The notes below the pieces were generated by a model. That model searched no databases and had not been told where the DNA came from. It was given only the letters and a program-made list of their open reading frames with translations. Both the position numbers and the translations under genes were made by a program. A DNA stretch of 64,000 nt from Parapristionchus giblindavisi (Eukaryota > Nematoda > Chromadorea > Rhabditida > Diplogasteridae), in contig CALSFV010000002.1 in NCBI GenBank assembly GCA_943737045.1, positions 1,612,001-1,676,000 on the forward strand, read 5' to 3'. Of the stretch, positions 41,144 to 51,685 are shown piece by piece (positions within the stretch are counted from its first letter, which is position 1; each line of letters opens with the position of its first letter).

Positions 41144-41356
41144 GTACTCCGGTATTTTTTTGTCCGTGGGCAGCACAATGGTGCGGAACTAGGGCACCCC
41201 ACGGGATTTGGCCTCAGGACGGCGTATTCCATGTTCTGGAATGAACGGCCTACCCCACGGAATTTGAAGTCCGCCACCAAATCTCTTGGGTTTCTCCCTA
41301 GTCCCACACCATGGTGCTGCCCCTGGCCCTCCCCACGGAAAAAAATACCGGAGTAT
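41144..41356. mobile_element. Small MITE with ACTCCGGTATTTTTT ends
   Basis: About 213 bases. The left end ACTCCGGTATTTTTTTGTCC and the right end (same on the other strand, ACTCCGGTATTTTTTTCCG) are followed by inverted blocks around CAGCACAATGGTGC and CACACCATGGTGCTGC. Confidence 0.65.
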
Positions 41357-41630
41357 ACTGTTTATTGTCACCGAACATATTTTGTTGTTATTCAATAGAC
41401 GAATGTACATTGTTTTCATATGAGTCCGCTTGCGAGAGAACCGAGCATAGGGAGTGGGGTCTGGCCCAGTTAAGAATCAAATTTTAGGGGTCGAGTTTTC
41501 AAGGTTGTTGATGACGATGGACATGTTCATTTTGAATCTAGAATCTATAGATGGGCGCGTGAAAACTTTTTTTTGCGCTCGCAACATTGAGAAATTTCCA
41601 TTCGAATCTGCAAAAAAATCCCGCATTTCC

Positions 41631-42233
41631 GGGAGGGGGGGGGATCGTTTTTCCAACGATCGTTTGCGCAACGGATCATAAATCGGTTGAGATTTGGCGT
41701 ATGGCAACCAAAGTTGTACCATTGTATCAGTGGGAGTGTACGGTATTGGGCTACCGTAACCGTCAGGAATCGCGAACTGATTTTTTTTCATTCATGACCC
41801 CGGGTTCATGGCCGAAGTCAAAAAATCCATGATCTCCCGAGGCCAAATACTAGTTGCCATTATATCAATAGTGAGCCAACTTTTATTTTTTTGGATACCG
41901 TTACCCGAACTACCGTAATCTAGCTACCGTACCCTGTTATATTATAGCGAATCCCTGTTTGATTACGGTAGTACCGGTTACGGTATCCAGAAAGATAAAA
42001 GTTGGCTCACTATTGATATAATGGCAACTAGAATTTTTCGACTTCGGCCAATTTCAACCATGAACCCGGCGTCATGGGTCGAGTGAAAAAAATCAGTGAC
42101 GGTTACGGTAGCCCAAGACCGTACACTCCCACTGATAGCAATGGTAAAACTTTGGTTGCCATAAGCCAAATCCCAACCGCTTTGTGATCCGTTTTTCTAA
42201 CGATTGTTGGCAAAACGATCGCCCCCCCCCCCC
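41631..42233. mobile_element. Foldback element with poly-G ends
   Basis: Arms of about 260 bases start at a G run and continue GATCGTTTTTCCAACGATCG and CAATCGT equivalents on the other strand. They include TATTGGGCTACCGTAACCG. A relative with the same internal sequence lies at 55227-55745. The centre contains several TACCGTA-type repeats. Confidence 0.65.
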
Positions 42234-42774
42234 GCATTTCCATGCACACAGCCTTTCCGGACCGATCTATGCATGTCGCGTAATACACTTACCTTTGAGC
42301 GAACACCGTTTTTGAAAATGTTTCTTGAAAAAATGAATTAGACAGGTTTGCCATCAAGTTCTGCCAAGGGGAACATAGTCGCCTAATATAGCATTGATAG
42401 ATTCAAAGAAATTGAAATTGTGATTTCGACGCGACGGCGTCTGGTATCAACATACAAAATGACTATCCATCGTCATCAGCATAGTTTTAAAACACAGACC
42501 ACTAAGTATCAGAAAATTAGCTCTTTTCGATTCTCTCGTAAGCGCGATTGTATTGTTATACATAAGATAAGAAGTTATAATATTGTTAGAAGTTATATAT
42601 TGTTAATGATACAAAATCCATTAAATGTTTATTGTTCGTTTTATTTTTCTTGTCATGTTGTAATCGATATGTAAATGTTGCTTGTTGTGAGAATAAAGAA
42701 GTATAAAACATTTAAATGTGTAGTAGACATAAATGGAACTGGAATAAAAGTAAGCAAATAAAGGGCTAAACTTT
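42234..42774. other. Interior of composite foldback, no clear gene
   Basis: Near 42290 on the minus strand there is a good donor (AAAG/GTAAGTG) after a short open stretch, which could be an exon end of an unrecognised gene fragment. The plus frame at 42420-42674 is AT-rich and has no recognisable motif. Confidence 0.3.
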
Positions 42775-43079
42775 TAGTGGTCGAGCCAAATTATTGGCCC
42801 CACTTGAAAAGTTGAGCCATTAATTGGGACTAAAGTTTAGCGAAAAGTTTAGTGGGGCCATTATTATGACCAAATTATTTGCCCCACTTGAAAAGTTGAG
42901 CCATTAATTGGGACTAAAGTTTAGCGAAAAGTTTAGTGGGGCCATTATTTCGACCAAATTAATGGCTCAACTTTTCAAGTGGGGCTTGTCTGGTAGCCAA
43001 ATTCGAGAGTCAACTTTTCGCAAATTATTGGCCCCACTTTGACCAAATTATTGGCCCCCCTAAATATGCGGAGTGGCTG

Positions 43080-44588
43080 TTTTCAATGGGAAGGGTTTCA
43101 GGTACGGATTCGAGAAACTTTAACGATAATATTGGGAGGGAGATTTATCAACCCTGCACGGAAGGGTTACTGATGCACAAGGGTTAGGCTTTATTATCAG
43201 ACGAGGGAAATTAAAGAATAATACAAGGCAATTCTTTGCGTTTGTCTCGGTTCTGAGCGGTTCATCTCTCGTTCGACTGTTCTTCTCTCACCGAATAAAC
43301 ATCAGCAACGTAAAAGGATCCCCTCCTAGAAGACTATAGGCAAGTCAGGAGTGGTATGCCTTCCATCAAGCAATTGCTGACGAAGTATTGAGCGAGGACT
43401 TCGTGGGTTATCTATATCTATTTTCTGAATTCTCTTTCATGATTCACTATTCGAAAAGGATCAAGTGTAGCGGCTTTGATTTTGAATAATGTCTTCAGTA
43501 GCTGATCACAAGAAGATGAACGATGAATTATTTAAGATTGAAGTACCCCTTGTATGGGACCTCAGCACGCCCAGACTAATCAGTCGTTTAGTGGCAACCA
43601 TTCCCTCCCCTATGGTTCTGTGCTTGATAAAGGTCGTTAAACTGTAAACTGTAAACAAGGCAAAAGAAGGGCGCATCTCGTGTAATTCGAAGATTTGAAA
43701 TTCGCAATCGAAAACAAGAGAAGAATTGTTTCCGAATGGCCTATTCTTACAGGAACTACCGAAAAAAGTGATATAGCGTGGTCAGAGTGGAAAGTTAAAA
43801 TATCGCTTTGTATTTCTTAAAGTCGTTTTTCTTGATCATTCTTGGCATAACGACTTGGAGTAGAGATGAAGAGGTAGTAGACGAATTATTGTGTTCGTAT
43901 TCGATCCATTTCGCACTGGAGAAAAATGCAAACTGAGACTGTCTTTACCATCTACCTCTTTTATCAATTCATCTATTATTATGGTGGTTTCATCGGGTCA
44001 CAGGAGCATGAAGAGCCTATCCCGCAAAACAATCATACTTCTATGCAACGCAAGTCAGAGTTCTCATAGTCAATACTTCTCCGTAACCCCTAACCCCTTC
44101 GGGGAAGATTCCCCCTTGACCACTTGATAAAACGTGTTTAAATCAATTCATCTTCAATCAATCCAATCTTGCCTTCATCATCAAAGCTCACGCCATCGCC
44201 AATAAATTCTACGAAATCCTCGTCGTCAGGAAATATATCTACTCCAAGAAGGAAAACCTCGCGCAGAGTAAAATTTCCCTTGTAGTGTCTAACTACGGAA
44301 TTCTTCCCACATTGGGGTTAAATTCACTTATTTTGAGTGAAATATTCAGTAGTTGTTCTTTTTAGGGAACAATTCCCTTATAGATAAGGGCTTATTTCTG
44401 TGGGTACACGAATAAACGTCATCATATGGGCAGAGAGGAGAGTTACCATTATCGCTGCTGTAAGACGATTGGATGATCTTGAATATGAGTCTTCGCATTT
44501 TGAGGGTATGAAAAGGTATGGCCCCCAACCGTTACAATTAGAATTAACAAGGATCGATTTTTTGCAGAAAAGAGAAGTGATATAAATC
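43080..44588. other. Mosaic of dispersed repeats upstream of gene copy D
   Basis: 43350-43610 matches 33585-33850 inverted. 43685-43755 matches 14432-14510 and 57022-57075 inverted. 43895-43960 matches 900-960 inverted. 44145-44235 shares a stretch (CTCACGCCATCGCCAATAAATTC) with the minus strand near 59310-59390. 44445-44490 encodes AVRRLDDLEYES in an open plus frame, as at 14215-14457 (minus). No complete gene is seen. Confidence 0.5.
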
Positions 44589-44875
44589 CCTAATTGGTCC
44601 TTTGTGTTACTAAACAAAGGACCAATTAGGTTATTACATTGATTTTTTCTCTAATTGCATTATTTTCAAGTTCATTATTTTCAATCAACCAGAATCCATT
44701 TAATTCTCTCAACTCTCACAGTTGAAATCGGTTTGCCCCGCTTCTTCTTCTCTTCGTTAATCGTAAGTTCCCCCATGCAGTTGGCTAATAATGGAGTATT
44801 TAGTATAGCATTTGCTGATATAAAGATTAGTATTTTAATCTCATACTATCTCTTCTTTGTTAGTACATCTTAAAG
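44589..44875 (+). promoter_or_regulatory. Conserved upstream block of gene copy D with hairpin
   Basis: 44589-44630 is an almost perfect hairpin, CCTAATTGGTCCTTTGTGT, a short loop and its inverse. Then comes the family block (TTCTCTCAACTCTCACAGTTG; CGTTAATCGTAAGTTCCC). Compared with the other copies, the stretch holding the TATA box is deleted between about 44988 and 44991; a TATAAAAT at 44991-44998 lies only 49 bases before the ATG. Confidence 0.55.
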
Positions 44876-45046
44876 TGATTAGTTGTGTCTTTTCGAAACG
44901 TAAAATAGGATGTCTTACATCATTTTAGCTCGAATTCTTCCTTTAGACAAAATTGTTGCACATTCAATTTAATTACCCTCTACACCCATTTATAAAATTA
45001 AGGACCTTTATTCTTTGTTCACCTTATAGGCCAAATCTTCCCGAGG

Positions 45047-45618
45047 ATGCGATTCCTTCTCCTCTTCGCATTTATGTTCTTCATATTCCCCGCTGCCACG
45101 GGCCTTAGATTTAGCGATTATCACGTAAATGAAATAAAGAAAGCCATTGGCGATGTCGACTTTGACGTATGTTTTGAATACTATATAATTTAACATTCTT
45201 GATTTGTTCTTGACAAATCAGAGCTCTGACGAACCTCTCGCTTAGTCACTGTTAGAGCTGGGACAGCCTAACCAACACGTAGTCACTTCATCCTTTCGCA
45301 ATATTTTGAACCCTTCTCTTGATATTCCCCGCTCAAAAAGTGAAAAAGTTTAATCAGAGTTGAGCTCTTTTAGAAATGCCAATGGTTCGGTTCGGCGCCT
45401 ATTTGCGAAGGCTCCTGCAATACCAATCCAGAATATCCTGTGTATAAATTCCGTTATTCATGGAGTAATGCAGTCAAAATTATTTCGTTAATGTTATAAT
45501 GTATTCAGGAGAACCATTTTTACTTCCCGCAACTAAGAAGGGCAAGGAATATTGGAAAAGCCTATTTAAAGGCATTGGACCGACCTGCTGGACCGGTTTG
45601 TCGTCCTTGCTTACATAA
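45047..45618 (+). CDS. Small secreted cysteine-containing protein, family copy D
   Basis: Exons 45047-45166, 45374-45464 and 45509-45618 give 106 residues with matching phases. Signal peptide MRFLLLFAFMFFIFPAATG, then C-Q-W-F-G-S-A-P-I-C-E-G-S-C and a C-terminus TCWTGLSSLLT. Intron 2 is 44 bases. All four cysteines are present and no stop or frameshift occurs, so the coding part looks functional. Its promoter region is altered (TATA stretch deleted), and a gypsy retrotransposon begins 163 bases downstream of the stop, so expression may differ from the other copies. Function unknown. Confidence 0.75.
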
Positions 45619-45780
45619 AGTCAACTTCATTAATTAAAATCAGGCTTCAAAAATTTATGCTGCAAGGAGTAATCGGGACTTCAATTATGTGTATTATATT
45701 GTTTCGTCTGAATAAAATATTATACACATTTATGGTTGTGAATACAGTATGTCAGATAATTATGTGCCACAGAAGATTGG

Positions 45781-45785
45781 CTATT
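45781..45785. repeat. Target-site duplication of the gypsy element (left)
   Basis: CTATT, repeated at 51202-51206. The empty site GGCTATTCATGATATTG is present near 5210, 20144 and 21870. Confidence 0.9.
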
Positions 45786-46034
45786 TGTTGGATACCTTGA
45801 TATGTGGAGACTAGAGTAGTAACCAATACAAGTTTATCACAAATATAATAGAGTTCGAGTCTAAGACTAGGGATAGAAGAGACCTACTTGTAACCTACGC
45901 TAAGCTAAGAATGAAATAGAGAATCATGTGTAGAGTAATAGATATGATAATTAGGGATAATGCACAATGACTATTATGCATTAGCTATATGATAATTATA
46001 TTATGCTAAATAGATTAGATTACACTACACAACA
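45786..46034 (-). repeat. 3' LTR of the gypsy element (249 bp)
   Basis: Begins TG and ends CA. By eye it is identical to 50953-51201 over all 249 bases, so insertion is recent. On the coding (minus) strand it is preceded directly by the polypurine tract AGGAAGGAGG (46035-46044). Confidence 0.95.
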
Positions 46035-46108
46035 CCTCCTTCCTAAGATTCTAAGTTAAATACAACAGAATCGATAGTCAATGCAATAAAAACTAATTTA
46101 CAATTGAA

Positions 46109-49100
46109 CTAAACATAACTACGACATTTGGAGGTTTTAATATTAAGTCTATCAACGGGCCTTCGGTCTCTGACCGGACGATTGTATGCCTTGCTTGAGG
46201 GGTCTGGGATAGGCATGACGATTGTAGCTCCAGTTGGATTATCCTTCGTAGTATCTTCTGTCGGCTTCTTTATATCGAATGAATCGATTAAAAGATCAAG
46301 TATATCGTCTTCATCTTGATCTCTTCGGGAGATTAATTGATTGGCATGAGCCTTCATTCTCCTTCCTCCCTTATCAATGAGATATACAACTCTACCGAGT
46401 TTATCTACAATGATGGCTTCACTCCATTTCACAATATTTGGTCCATCTTTATCACGGTAGTAGACCTTATCACCAGTTTTGAATTCTTTGTGTTTTGCAC
46501 CATGTTTTAGGTCAAACTGGTGTTTCATATCTTCATCCTTCTTATCTGATCTACGACATGGAACCAAGAGACTTAGTCTTGTTCTCAGTTTTCGTCCGAG
46601 GAATACTTCAGCTGGTGACTTATCAGCTAGTTGTCTATTAGGATTCGATCGATAAGACATGAGGAATGTTTGAACATTCTCTACTTCAGGTCGTTCTCCT
46701 TTCAATTTCAGGAGTGTTCGTTTGAATATATCAACGAATCGTTCTGCTTGACCATTAGATTGAGGATGATATGGTGGAGTCAGGACGTGATTGATACCGT
46801 ACTTGTTACAGTATTCTCGGAAATCACTCGAAGTGAATTGTGTTCCGTTATCACTAACTAATGTTTCTGGACAACCATATGCAGATATGAACTTGTGAAT
46901 GTGTGTAATGGTAGAATTAGTAGTTATCCTATCCATTTCTATTACTTCAGGCCATTTACTATGTGCATCGACGATAATCAAGTAATACTTTCCATTCATA
47001 GGTCCTGCGAAATCAACATGAATTCGCTCCATTGGTCTATCAGTTGATGGCCATGGTTCAAGTGGTACCTTGATTGGATTCTTGGCTGCTTTGGCACAGT
47101 TTCCACACTGTTTGACAGTGGCTTCGACTTGATTATCGATTGCAGGCCAATATACGTATGAACGAGCCAATGACTTCATTCGTACAATTCCTGGGTGTCC
47201 TCTATGAAGTTCTTTCAGAACTTTCTCTCTAAGAGCATAGGGAATCACTACCCTGTCTGCATACATGAGACAATCTTGCACTACAGTTAACTTATCTCTA
47301 CGAGTGAAATAAGGCTGAAGTTCTTTATCTTCATCAGATAGTTTATTCGGCCATCCATTAATGTGATAGTCTACAACTTTAGATAATTCCTTATCTGTTC
47401 TTATAGATCTCTGAATGTCTTTTACAGTAACAGGCAATGCCCGTACTCCACTGTATAGACTCTCAATTGTATCCTCTTCAACTGACATAGTAGCTATTAC
47501 AACATCTTCATGTTCCGTAGGATAATCAGAGATTAGTCGAGATAACATATCGGCCTTGCCGAATGCATTAGTCTTGATATACTCGATCTTAAAGTTGTAA
47601 CCTAACATCAGCAAGGCCCATCTCTGCAGTCTATTCGCGGAATGTGCCGGAATACCCTTCTTGCTACCAAATATGGCTAACAACGGCTGATGATCAGTTT
47701 GTAGAATGAACTGTCTACCAGAGATGTATCTATGAAACTTCTTAACTGCGAATATCAATGCAAGAGCTTCCTTCTCTATTTGGGCATACTTAACTTCTGA
47801 AGCCTTCAACGACTTCGAGGCATGAATTACAGCCTTCTCAGTACCATCTTTGTATCGATGTGTCAGTACTGCTCCAATACCATAGTTACTTGCATCTGCA
47901 GCAACGACAATGGTTTCCTTAGGATCATAATGGGCGAGAAGTAGATTAGAACACAACACTTGTTTGATCTTTTGGAATGCAGTTTCACACTTGTTATTCC
48001 AATCCCATTTACTATCCTTCTTGAGTAATGCATCCAATGGTGCTCTCAAATCAGTCATTTGTTTTACAAATGAACCATAGTAGTTAACTCCACCAAGGAA
48101 TGATCTCAATTGATTGACATCCTTGGGTGGTGGCATAAGCTTTATAGCTTCAATCTTGTGCTCATCTGGTCGTCGTCCACGACTATCAATGATGAAACCG
48201 AGAAATTTGACTTCAGTCAATCCAAATGAACACTTTTCCGGACGAATTCGGAATCCACATTCAGCGATTCTCTCGAGACATTTCTTCAAATTCTCGTCGT
48301 GTTCTTCTCGTGTAGTTCCACTGACTACAACATCATCAAGATATGCCATAGTTCTAGGCAAGCCATTCAACATTTGATCCATTACTTGTTGAAATATTCC
48401 TGGTGCAGGTTTAACACCGAATGGCAATCGTTGATATTGGTATAGACCTCTATGCGTATTAATGACTAATAACTTCTTCGATTCGTCATCCATCTCAACT
48501 TGTAGATATGCATCAGAGAAATCTATTGTAGAGAATATTTTTCCACCATTTAAGGAGGAGAAAATATCATCGGGTAACGGTAGTGGATGTGCATGATCTT
48601 CAAGTCTGTCATTTAAGCCAGTACTAAAATCAGCACACAATCTTTTCTGACCATTTTTCTTAGCAACAAGAAGAAATGGTGCTGCCCACTCCGAATAATC
48701 TACTTTTCGGATTACTCCCATATTCTCTAGTCTATCCAATTCAGTATTGCATACGTTCTGGCTTGCATGAGGTACTGGTCTCTTAGCTCTGAAGACAGGT
48801 TGAACATCCTTCTTCAATGACAAATTAGCTTTGGACTTGGTATATCTACCTAGACCAGCCTCACAGACAGTTGGGAAATATTCTTTGACCCAATTCTCAT
48901 AGTCTGTCCCTTTAACACTCATTACAAGCTGATCTTCAGCTTCATTCTGTAATGATCTGATGAGATTCAATTTCCAGAACCAATCAACTCCGATTAGTTT
49001 AATAGGTGATTCTGTCACGTAAACAAATCCACTATTCTCATCATTCATGTATTTCATTTTACAATGAAATTTTCCTAGTATGGATACACCTGTACCATTT

Positions 49101-49966
49101 GCACACTTTGGATGTACTCCTCCCTTTTTCAGAGTTGGAGATCCCAATGTTTTCCAAACATTCTTTGAGATAAAGGTTAGATCTGAACCAGTATCTACTT
49201 GGAATTCAATGTCCTTTCCATTAACATTGACTTGTGCATAGACTCGATTACCGACGACCTGATTACAAAACACAGAATTATTATTCTTTTTCTTAAAGAA
49301 TTTCTTCTTTTTGTTATCTTTCTTGGGTCGTTTATCTGGATATTTCTTCCAGCATTCATGCACTGCATGACCATGTCTATCACAATATGCACATTTATTG
49401 TCTGATGAACTCTTATTACTTTTTGTCTTTGAATCAACCTTAGCGGTCTTATCATTTGACTTGTTCGACTTCTTATCACGTAACAAGTTGATATTATTCT
49501 GACATTCTACTGCAGCAACATCTCTTTCAAGTGCTTGAAGTGTAGAGAATTTCTCTACGAGTTCATTCAAAGTGATATCTCGTTTGTTATTCACTATGTT
49601 CATTAGATCTGTTCGAGTCTTTTTCAGATTTGATAGATCAAGACCTGCAAGGAATACAGTGACCTTCAATTCGTCTTCTGTAATATCCTTCATCTTTCCT
49701 TTCTGATATAGACTGTTGACTTCACATGCAAATTTCTTTACATCAGTCAATCCAAGTATAGACATTCTTTGATTGAGAAATCTTAGACGTAGTTCAAAAT
49801 CAGAAACTTGTCTACCGAATAGATTAGTCAATTCTTTCACTGTATTCTCAAATGTCTCATTGTACACATCTTTAGGTGACAAATGATTCTTATACTGTGA
49901 ATTGCATTTTGTGCTCAAATGTCTCAACATGATTCTTACTCTGAGTTTCTCATCTAAGTGAATCAT
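46109..49966 (-). CDS. Gag-Pol polyprotein of the gypsy element
   Basis: 1,285 codons, uninterrupted. Gag capsid-like part (1-150), zinc knuckle CAYCDRHGHAVHEC (192-205), aspartic protease active site VDTGSD (257-262), reverse transcriptase with YLDD (542-545), RNase H with the first Asp at 691, integrase zinc domain H921, H924, C954, C957 and the DDE core at D985 or D1000 (VDAHS), D1039 (SDNGTQ) and E1075 (NGQAER). The enzymes would copy the element RNA and insert the DNA. The frame starts inside Gag: its ATG overlaps the TGA of the upstream frame (ATGA at 49966-49963), so full Gag-Pol needs a frame change or re-initiation. All catalytic residues seen are intact. Confidence 0.95.
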   Translation of the reverse strand: MIHLDEKLRVRIMLRHLSTKCNSQYKNHLSPKDVYNETFENTVKELTNLFGRQVSDFELRLRFLNQRMSILGLTDVKKFACEVNSLYQKGKMKDITEDELKVTVFLAGLDLSNLKKTRTDLMNIVNNKRDITLNELVEKFSTLQALERDVAAVECQNNINLLRDKKSNKSNDKTAKVDSKTKSNKSSSDNKCAYCDRHGHAVHECWKKYPDKRPKKDNKKKKFFKKKNNNSVFCNQVVGNRVYAQVNVNGKDIEFQVDTGSDLTFISKNVWKTLGSPTLKKGGVHPKCANGTGVSILGKFHCKMKYMNDENSGFVYVTESPIKLIGVDWFWKLNLIRSLQNEAEDQLVMSVKGTDYENWVKEYFPTVCEAGLGRYTKSKANLSLKKDVQPVFRAKRPVPHASQNVCNTELDRLENMGVIRKVDYSEWAAPFLLVAKKNGQKRLCADFSTGLNDRLEDHAHPLPLPDDIFSSLNGGKIFSTIDFSDAYLQVEMDDESKKLLVINTHRGLYQYQRLPFGVKPAPGIFQQVMDQMLNGLPRTMAYLDDVVVSGTTREEHDENLKKCLERIAECGFRIRPEKCSFGLTEVKFLGFIIDSRGRRPDEHKIEAIKLMPPPKDVNQLRSFLGGVNYYGSFVKQMTDLRAPLDALLKKDSKWDWNNKCETAFQKIKQVLCSNLLLAHYDPKETIVVAADASNYGIGAVLTHRYKDGTEKAVIHASKSLKASEVKYAQIEKEALALIFAVKKFHRYISGRQFILQTDHQPLLAIFGSKKGIPAHSANRLQRWALLMLGYNFKIEYIKTNAFGKADMLSRLISDYPTEHEDVVIATMSVEEDTIESLYSGVRALPVTVKDIQRSIRTDKELSKVVDYHINGWPNKLSDEDKELQPYFTRRDKLTVVQDCLMYADRVVIPYALREKVLKELHRGHPGIVRMKSLARSYVYWPAIDNQVEATVKQCGNCAKAAKNPIKVPLEPWPSTDRPMERIHVDFAGPMNGKYYLIIVDAHSKWPEVIEMDRITTNSTITHIHKFISAYGCPETLVSDNGTQFTSSDFREYCNKYGINHVLTPPYHPQSNGQAERFVDIFKRTLLKLKGERPEVENVQTFLMSYRSNPNRQLADKSPAEVFLGRKLRTRLSLLVPCRRSDKKDEDMKHQFDLKHGAKHKEFKTGDKVYYRDKDGPNIVKWSEAIIVDKLGRVVYLIDKGGRRMKAHANQLISRRDQDEDDILDLLIDSFDIKKPTEDTTKDNPTGATIVMPIPDPSSKAYNRPVRDRRPVDRLNIKTSKCRSYV

Positions 49967-50286
49967 ATCATGTTCGAAGATGTCTTATCATACCAATTCT
50001 CGAATGTACTCTCATCTTCAGGGTCATATTGGAACTCATTTATTCTAGCTTCAAGTGCATCAATCGATGGGCCACTTACAGTATGCACACCTTGGCTACT
50101 GTCACCTGAGGTTACTGTAGGATCAGTCGTAACTCTCGCTCCATTCGATTCATTGAGAGATCTGATTAGTTTCTCAACTCTCTTATCAGACTCTTCTTGC
50201 ATCTTGAGCATCATCTTCATGAACGTATCCATCATCGACTTCATTCCATTTGAATCGGTCGATTTGGTTCCACCTGAATCAGTCAT
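49963..50286 (-). CDS. N-terminal Gag frame of the gypsy element
   Basis: 107 codons. The N-terminal half is predicted helical or coiled (MMLKMQEESDKRVEKLIRSL); the end FENWYDKTSSNMI aligns with the start of the retrotransposon gag domain ('F-nWy-rf'), whose remainder continues in the other frame. The -1 overlap ATGA could be a programmed shift, a re-initiation site or a recent one-base mutation. Confidence 0.7.
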   Translation of the reverse strand: MTDSGGTKSTDSNGMKSMMDTFMKMMLKMQEESDKRVEKLIRSLNESNGARVTTDPTVTSGDSSQGVHTVSGPSIDALEARINEFQYDPEDESTFENWYDKTSSNMI

Positions 50287-50952
50287 GATTATAGTCTGTA
50301 CTGTTCAATGATAACTATCACGTACTCTATAGTCTGTACTGTCTTTGACCTTATGTGTACTAGCTACTCGTATCGTGTACGGTGCTCTGATCTTTGATCT
50401 CTTATGTGCTTGCTACTCGTATCGTGTACGGTGCTTCGATCTTTGATCTCAGTTATCTGGTGGATGATCTTTGATCTCCAGTCTCTGGTATCAGAATGAT
50501 CTATGACCTTTGGTCTCTGATCTTTGGTCTCTAGTCTCAATGGACAACGATCTTAAGATACGGTGATCTTGATCAGACCTGTGTCAACCTCGGTATCACA
50601 ATAGCGATACAGTATCCAACCGGGAATCACAACGGTGGTACAGGTTACACTCGGCTCTTACAATGGTTGCTTTGAATATCAAGTGTGGATCACAAGATAG
50701 CAGAGCCAAGGGCGGTGACCAATCGCAGCAACAATCGAGCGTATCGAAGTGCCGGTCACAGTGACTATCTCCAGGTGTTACAATATCCACAGACACCAGT
50801 CACAGTGGCTATCTCCAGGCTAAGAACAATGCTTTGCCAGCCACGACTTACCAGAAACTTACCAGAAACTTGATTCTTAGCAAAACTAGGTAAAGTCTAA
50901 GTCTAATCCTAATCCTAAGTCTTAAACCTTAATCTAAGATCCTGGTCGCCAA
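50287..50952 (-). other. Gypsy leader (5' untranslated region)
   Basis: Contains imperfect direct repeats of GCTACTCGTATCGTGTACGG (near 50361 and 50412) and several TGATCTTTGATCTC, then the primer binding site at 50952-50938. No coding frame. Confidence 0.75.
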
Positions 50953-51201
50953 TGTTGGATACCTTGATATGTGGAGACTAGAGTAGTAACCAATACAAGT
51001 TTATCACAAATATAATAGAGTTCGAGTCTAAGACTAGGGATAGAAGAGACCTACTTGTAACCTACGCTAAGCTAAGAATGAAATAGAGAATCATGTGTAG
51101 AGTAATAGATATGATAATTAGGGATAATGCACAATGACTATTATGCATTAGCTATATGATAATTATATTATGCTAAATAGATTAGATTACACTACACAAC
51201 A
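50953..51201 (-). repeat. 5' LTR of the gypsy element (249 bp)
   Basis: Same sequence as 45786-46034. It is followed by the target duplication CTATT (51202-51206). Confidence 0.95.
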
Positions 51202-51685
51202 CTATTCATGATATTGATTATCTAATATTGATTAAAACAAAGGACACTATTGAATATCACATGAGACTCTCTGTCTTTGTCTTTTTGTTCTTTGTCTTTC
51301 TTTCGTTCTTTATTTATAACTGCGAAATTTGAAACGCATGACAGGAGTGAAGCTTTTTGTATTTTGGATATTTGAGAAAAAAATCCTGTTTATATGGCTG
51401 ACTTTAGAGAGTAGATCAATTTCTCGCTAACTGTTTTCTACTTGATTCGTTGATTGGAATGATTGAAGATTCTTTTTGATTGCTACTCGTCTTTTCAAGC
51501 CTAATTGGTCCTTTGTGTATTAACACAAAGGACCAATTAGGGATTCATACCACTTCTCTTTTCTGCAAAAATCGATCCTTGTCAATTCTAATTGTAACGG
51601 TTGGGGGCCATACCTTTTCATACCCTCACAATGCGAAGATCGACCTATTACATACGACTCATATTCAAGATCATCCAATCGTCTT
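51202..51685. other. Gene-unit flank and hairpin, remnant of a lost family copy
   Basis: 51207-51480 continues the 3' flank of copy D and the B module (as at 20460-20700). 51500-51541 is a perfect hairpin with a 19-base stem CCTAATTGGTCCTTTGTGT and a four-base loop. 51542-51685 is the inverted far-upstream block (CCATACCTTTTCATACCCTC). No gene body is left between the 3' flank and the upstream block. Confidence 0.5.

Larger units (their letters stand above)
38935..41150. mobile_element. Foldback element related to 28275-29692, interrupted
   Basis: 38935-39185 and 40225-41150 match the two arms of the 28275-29692 element (AGTCGTAGGACGC left, and on the other strand AAAGTCATGGGACGC). The centre is occupied by a second foldback (39290-39965) and a MITE (40087-40217). 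Confidence 0.65.
38041..43079. mobile_element. Composite foldback element, about 5.0 kb
   Basis: The left end TTGGCCAGTGCTCCGCATTT runs into GGGGGGCCAATAATTTGG. The right end (43010-43079) is its inverse. The arms are built of short tandem units with AAAAGTTGAGCCATTA and CCAATTATTTGGC; the right arm (42775-43079) has more of them. The interior holds other elements (38935-41150, 39290-39965, 40087-40217, 41144-41356, 41631-42233) and a possible exon set. It could be one large foldback or a chance pair of solo arms. Confidence 0.5.
45786..51201 (-). mobile_element. Ty3/gypsy LTR retrotransposon, near-intact
   Basis: 5,416 bases with identical LTRs, a five-base target duplication, a primer binding site just inside the 5' LTR (minus strand TGGCGACCAGGATC, complementary to a tRNA 3' end ATCCTGGTCGCCA), a leader of about 0.67 kb, two overlapping frames and a polypurine tract. 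No envelope frame. Domain order PR-RT-RNaseH-IN places it in Ty3/gypsy; similarity in the RT block ADFSTGLN is as in the nematode K02A2.6-like group. It is inserted in the 3' flank of gene copy D. Confidence 0.95.
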
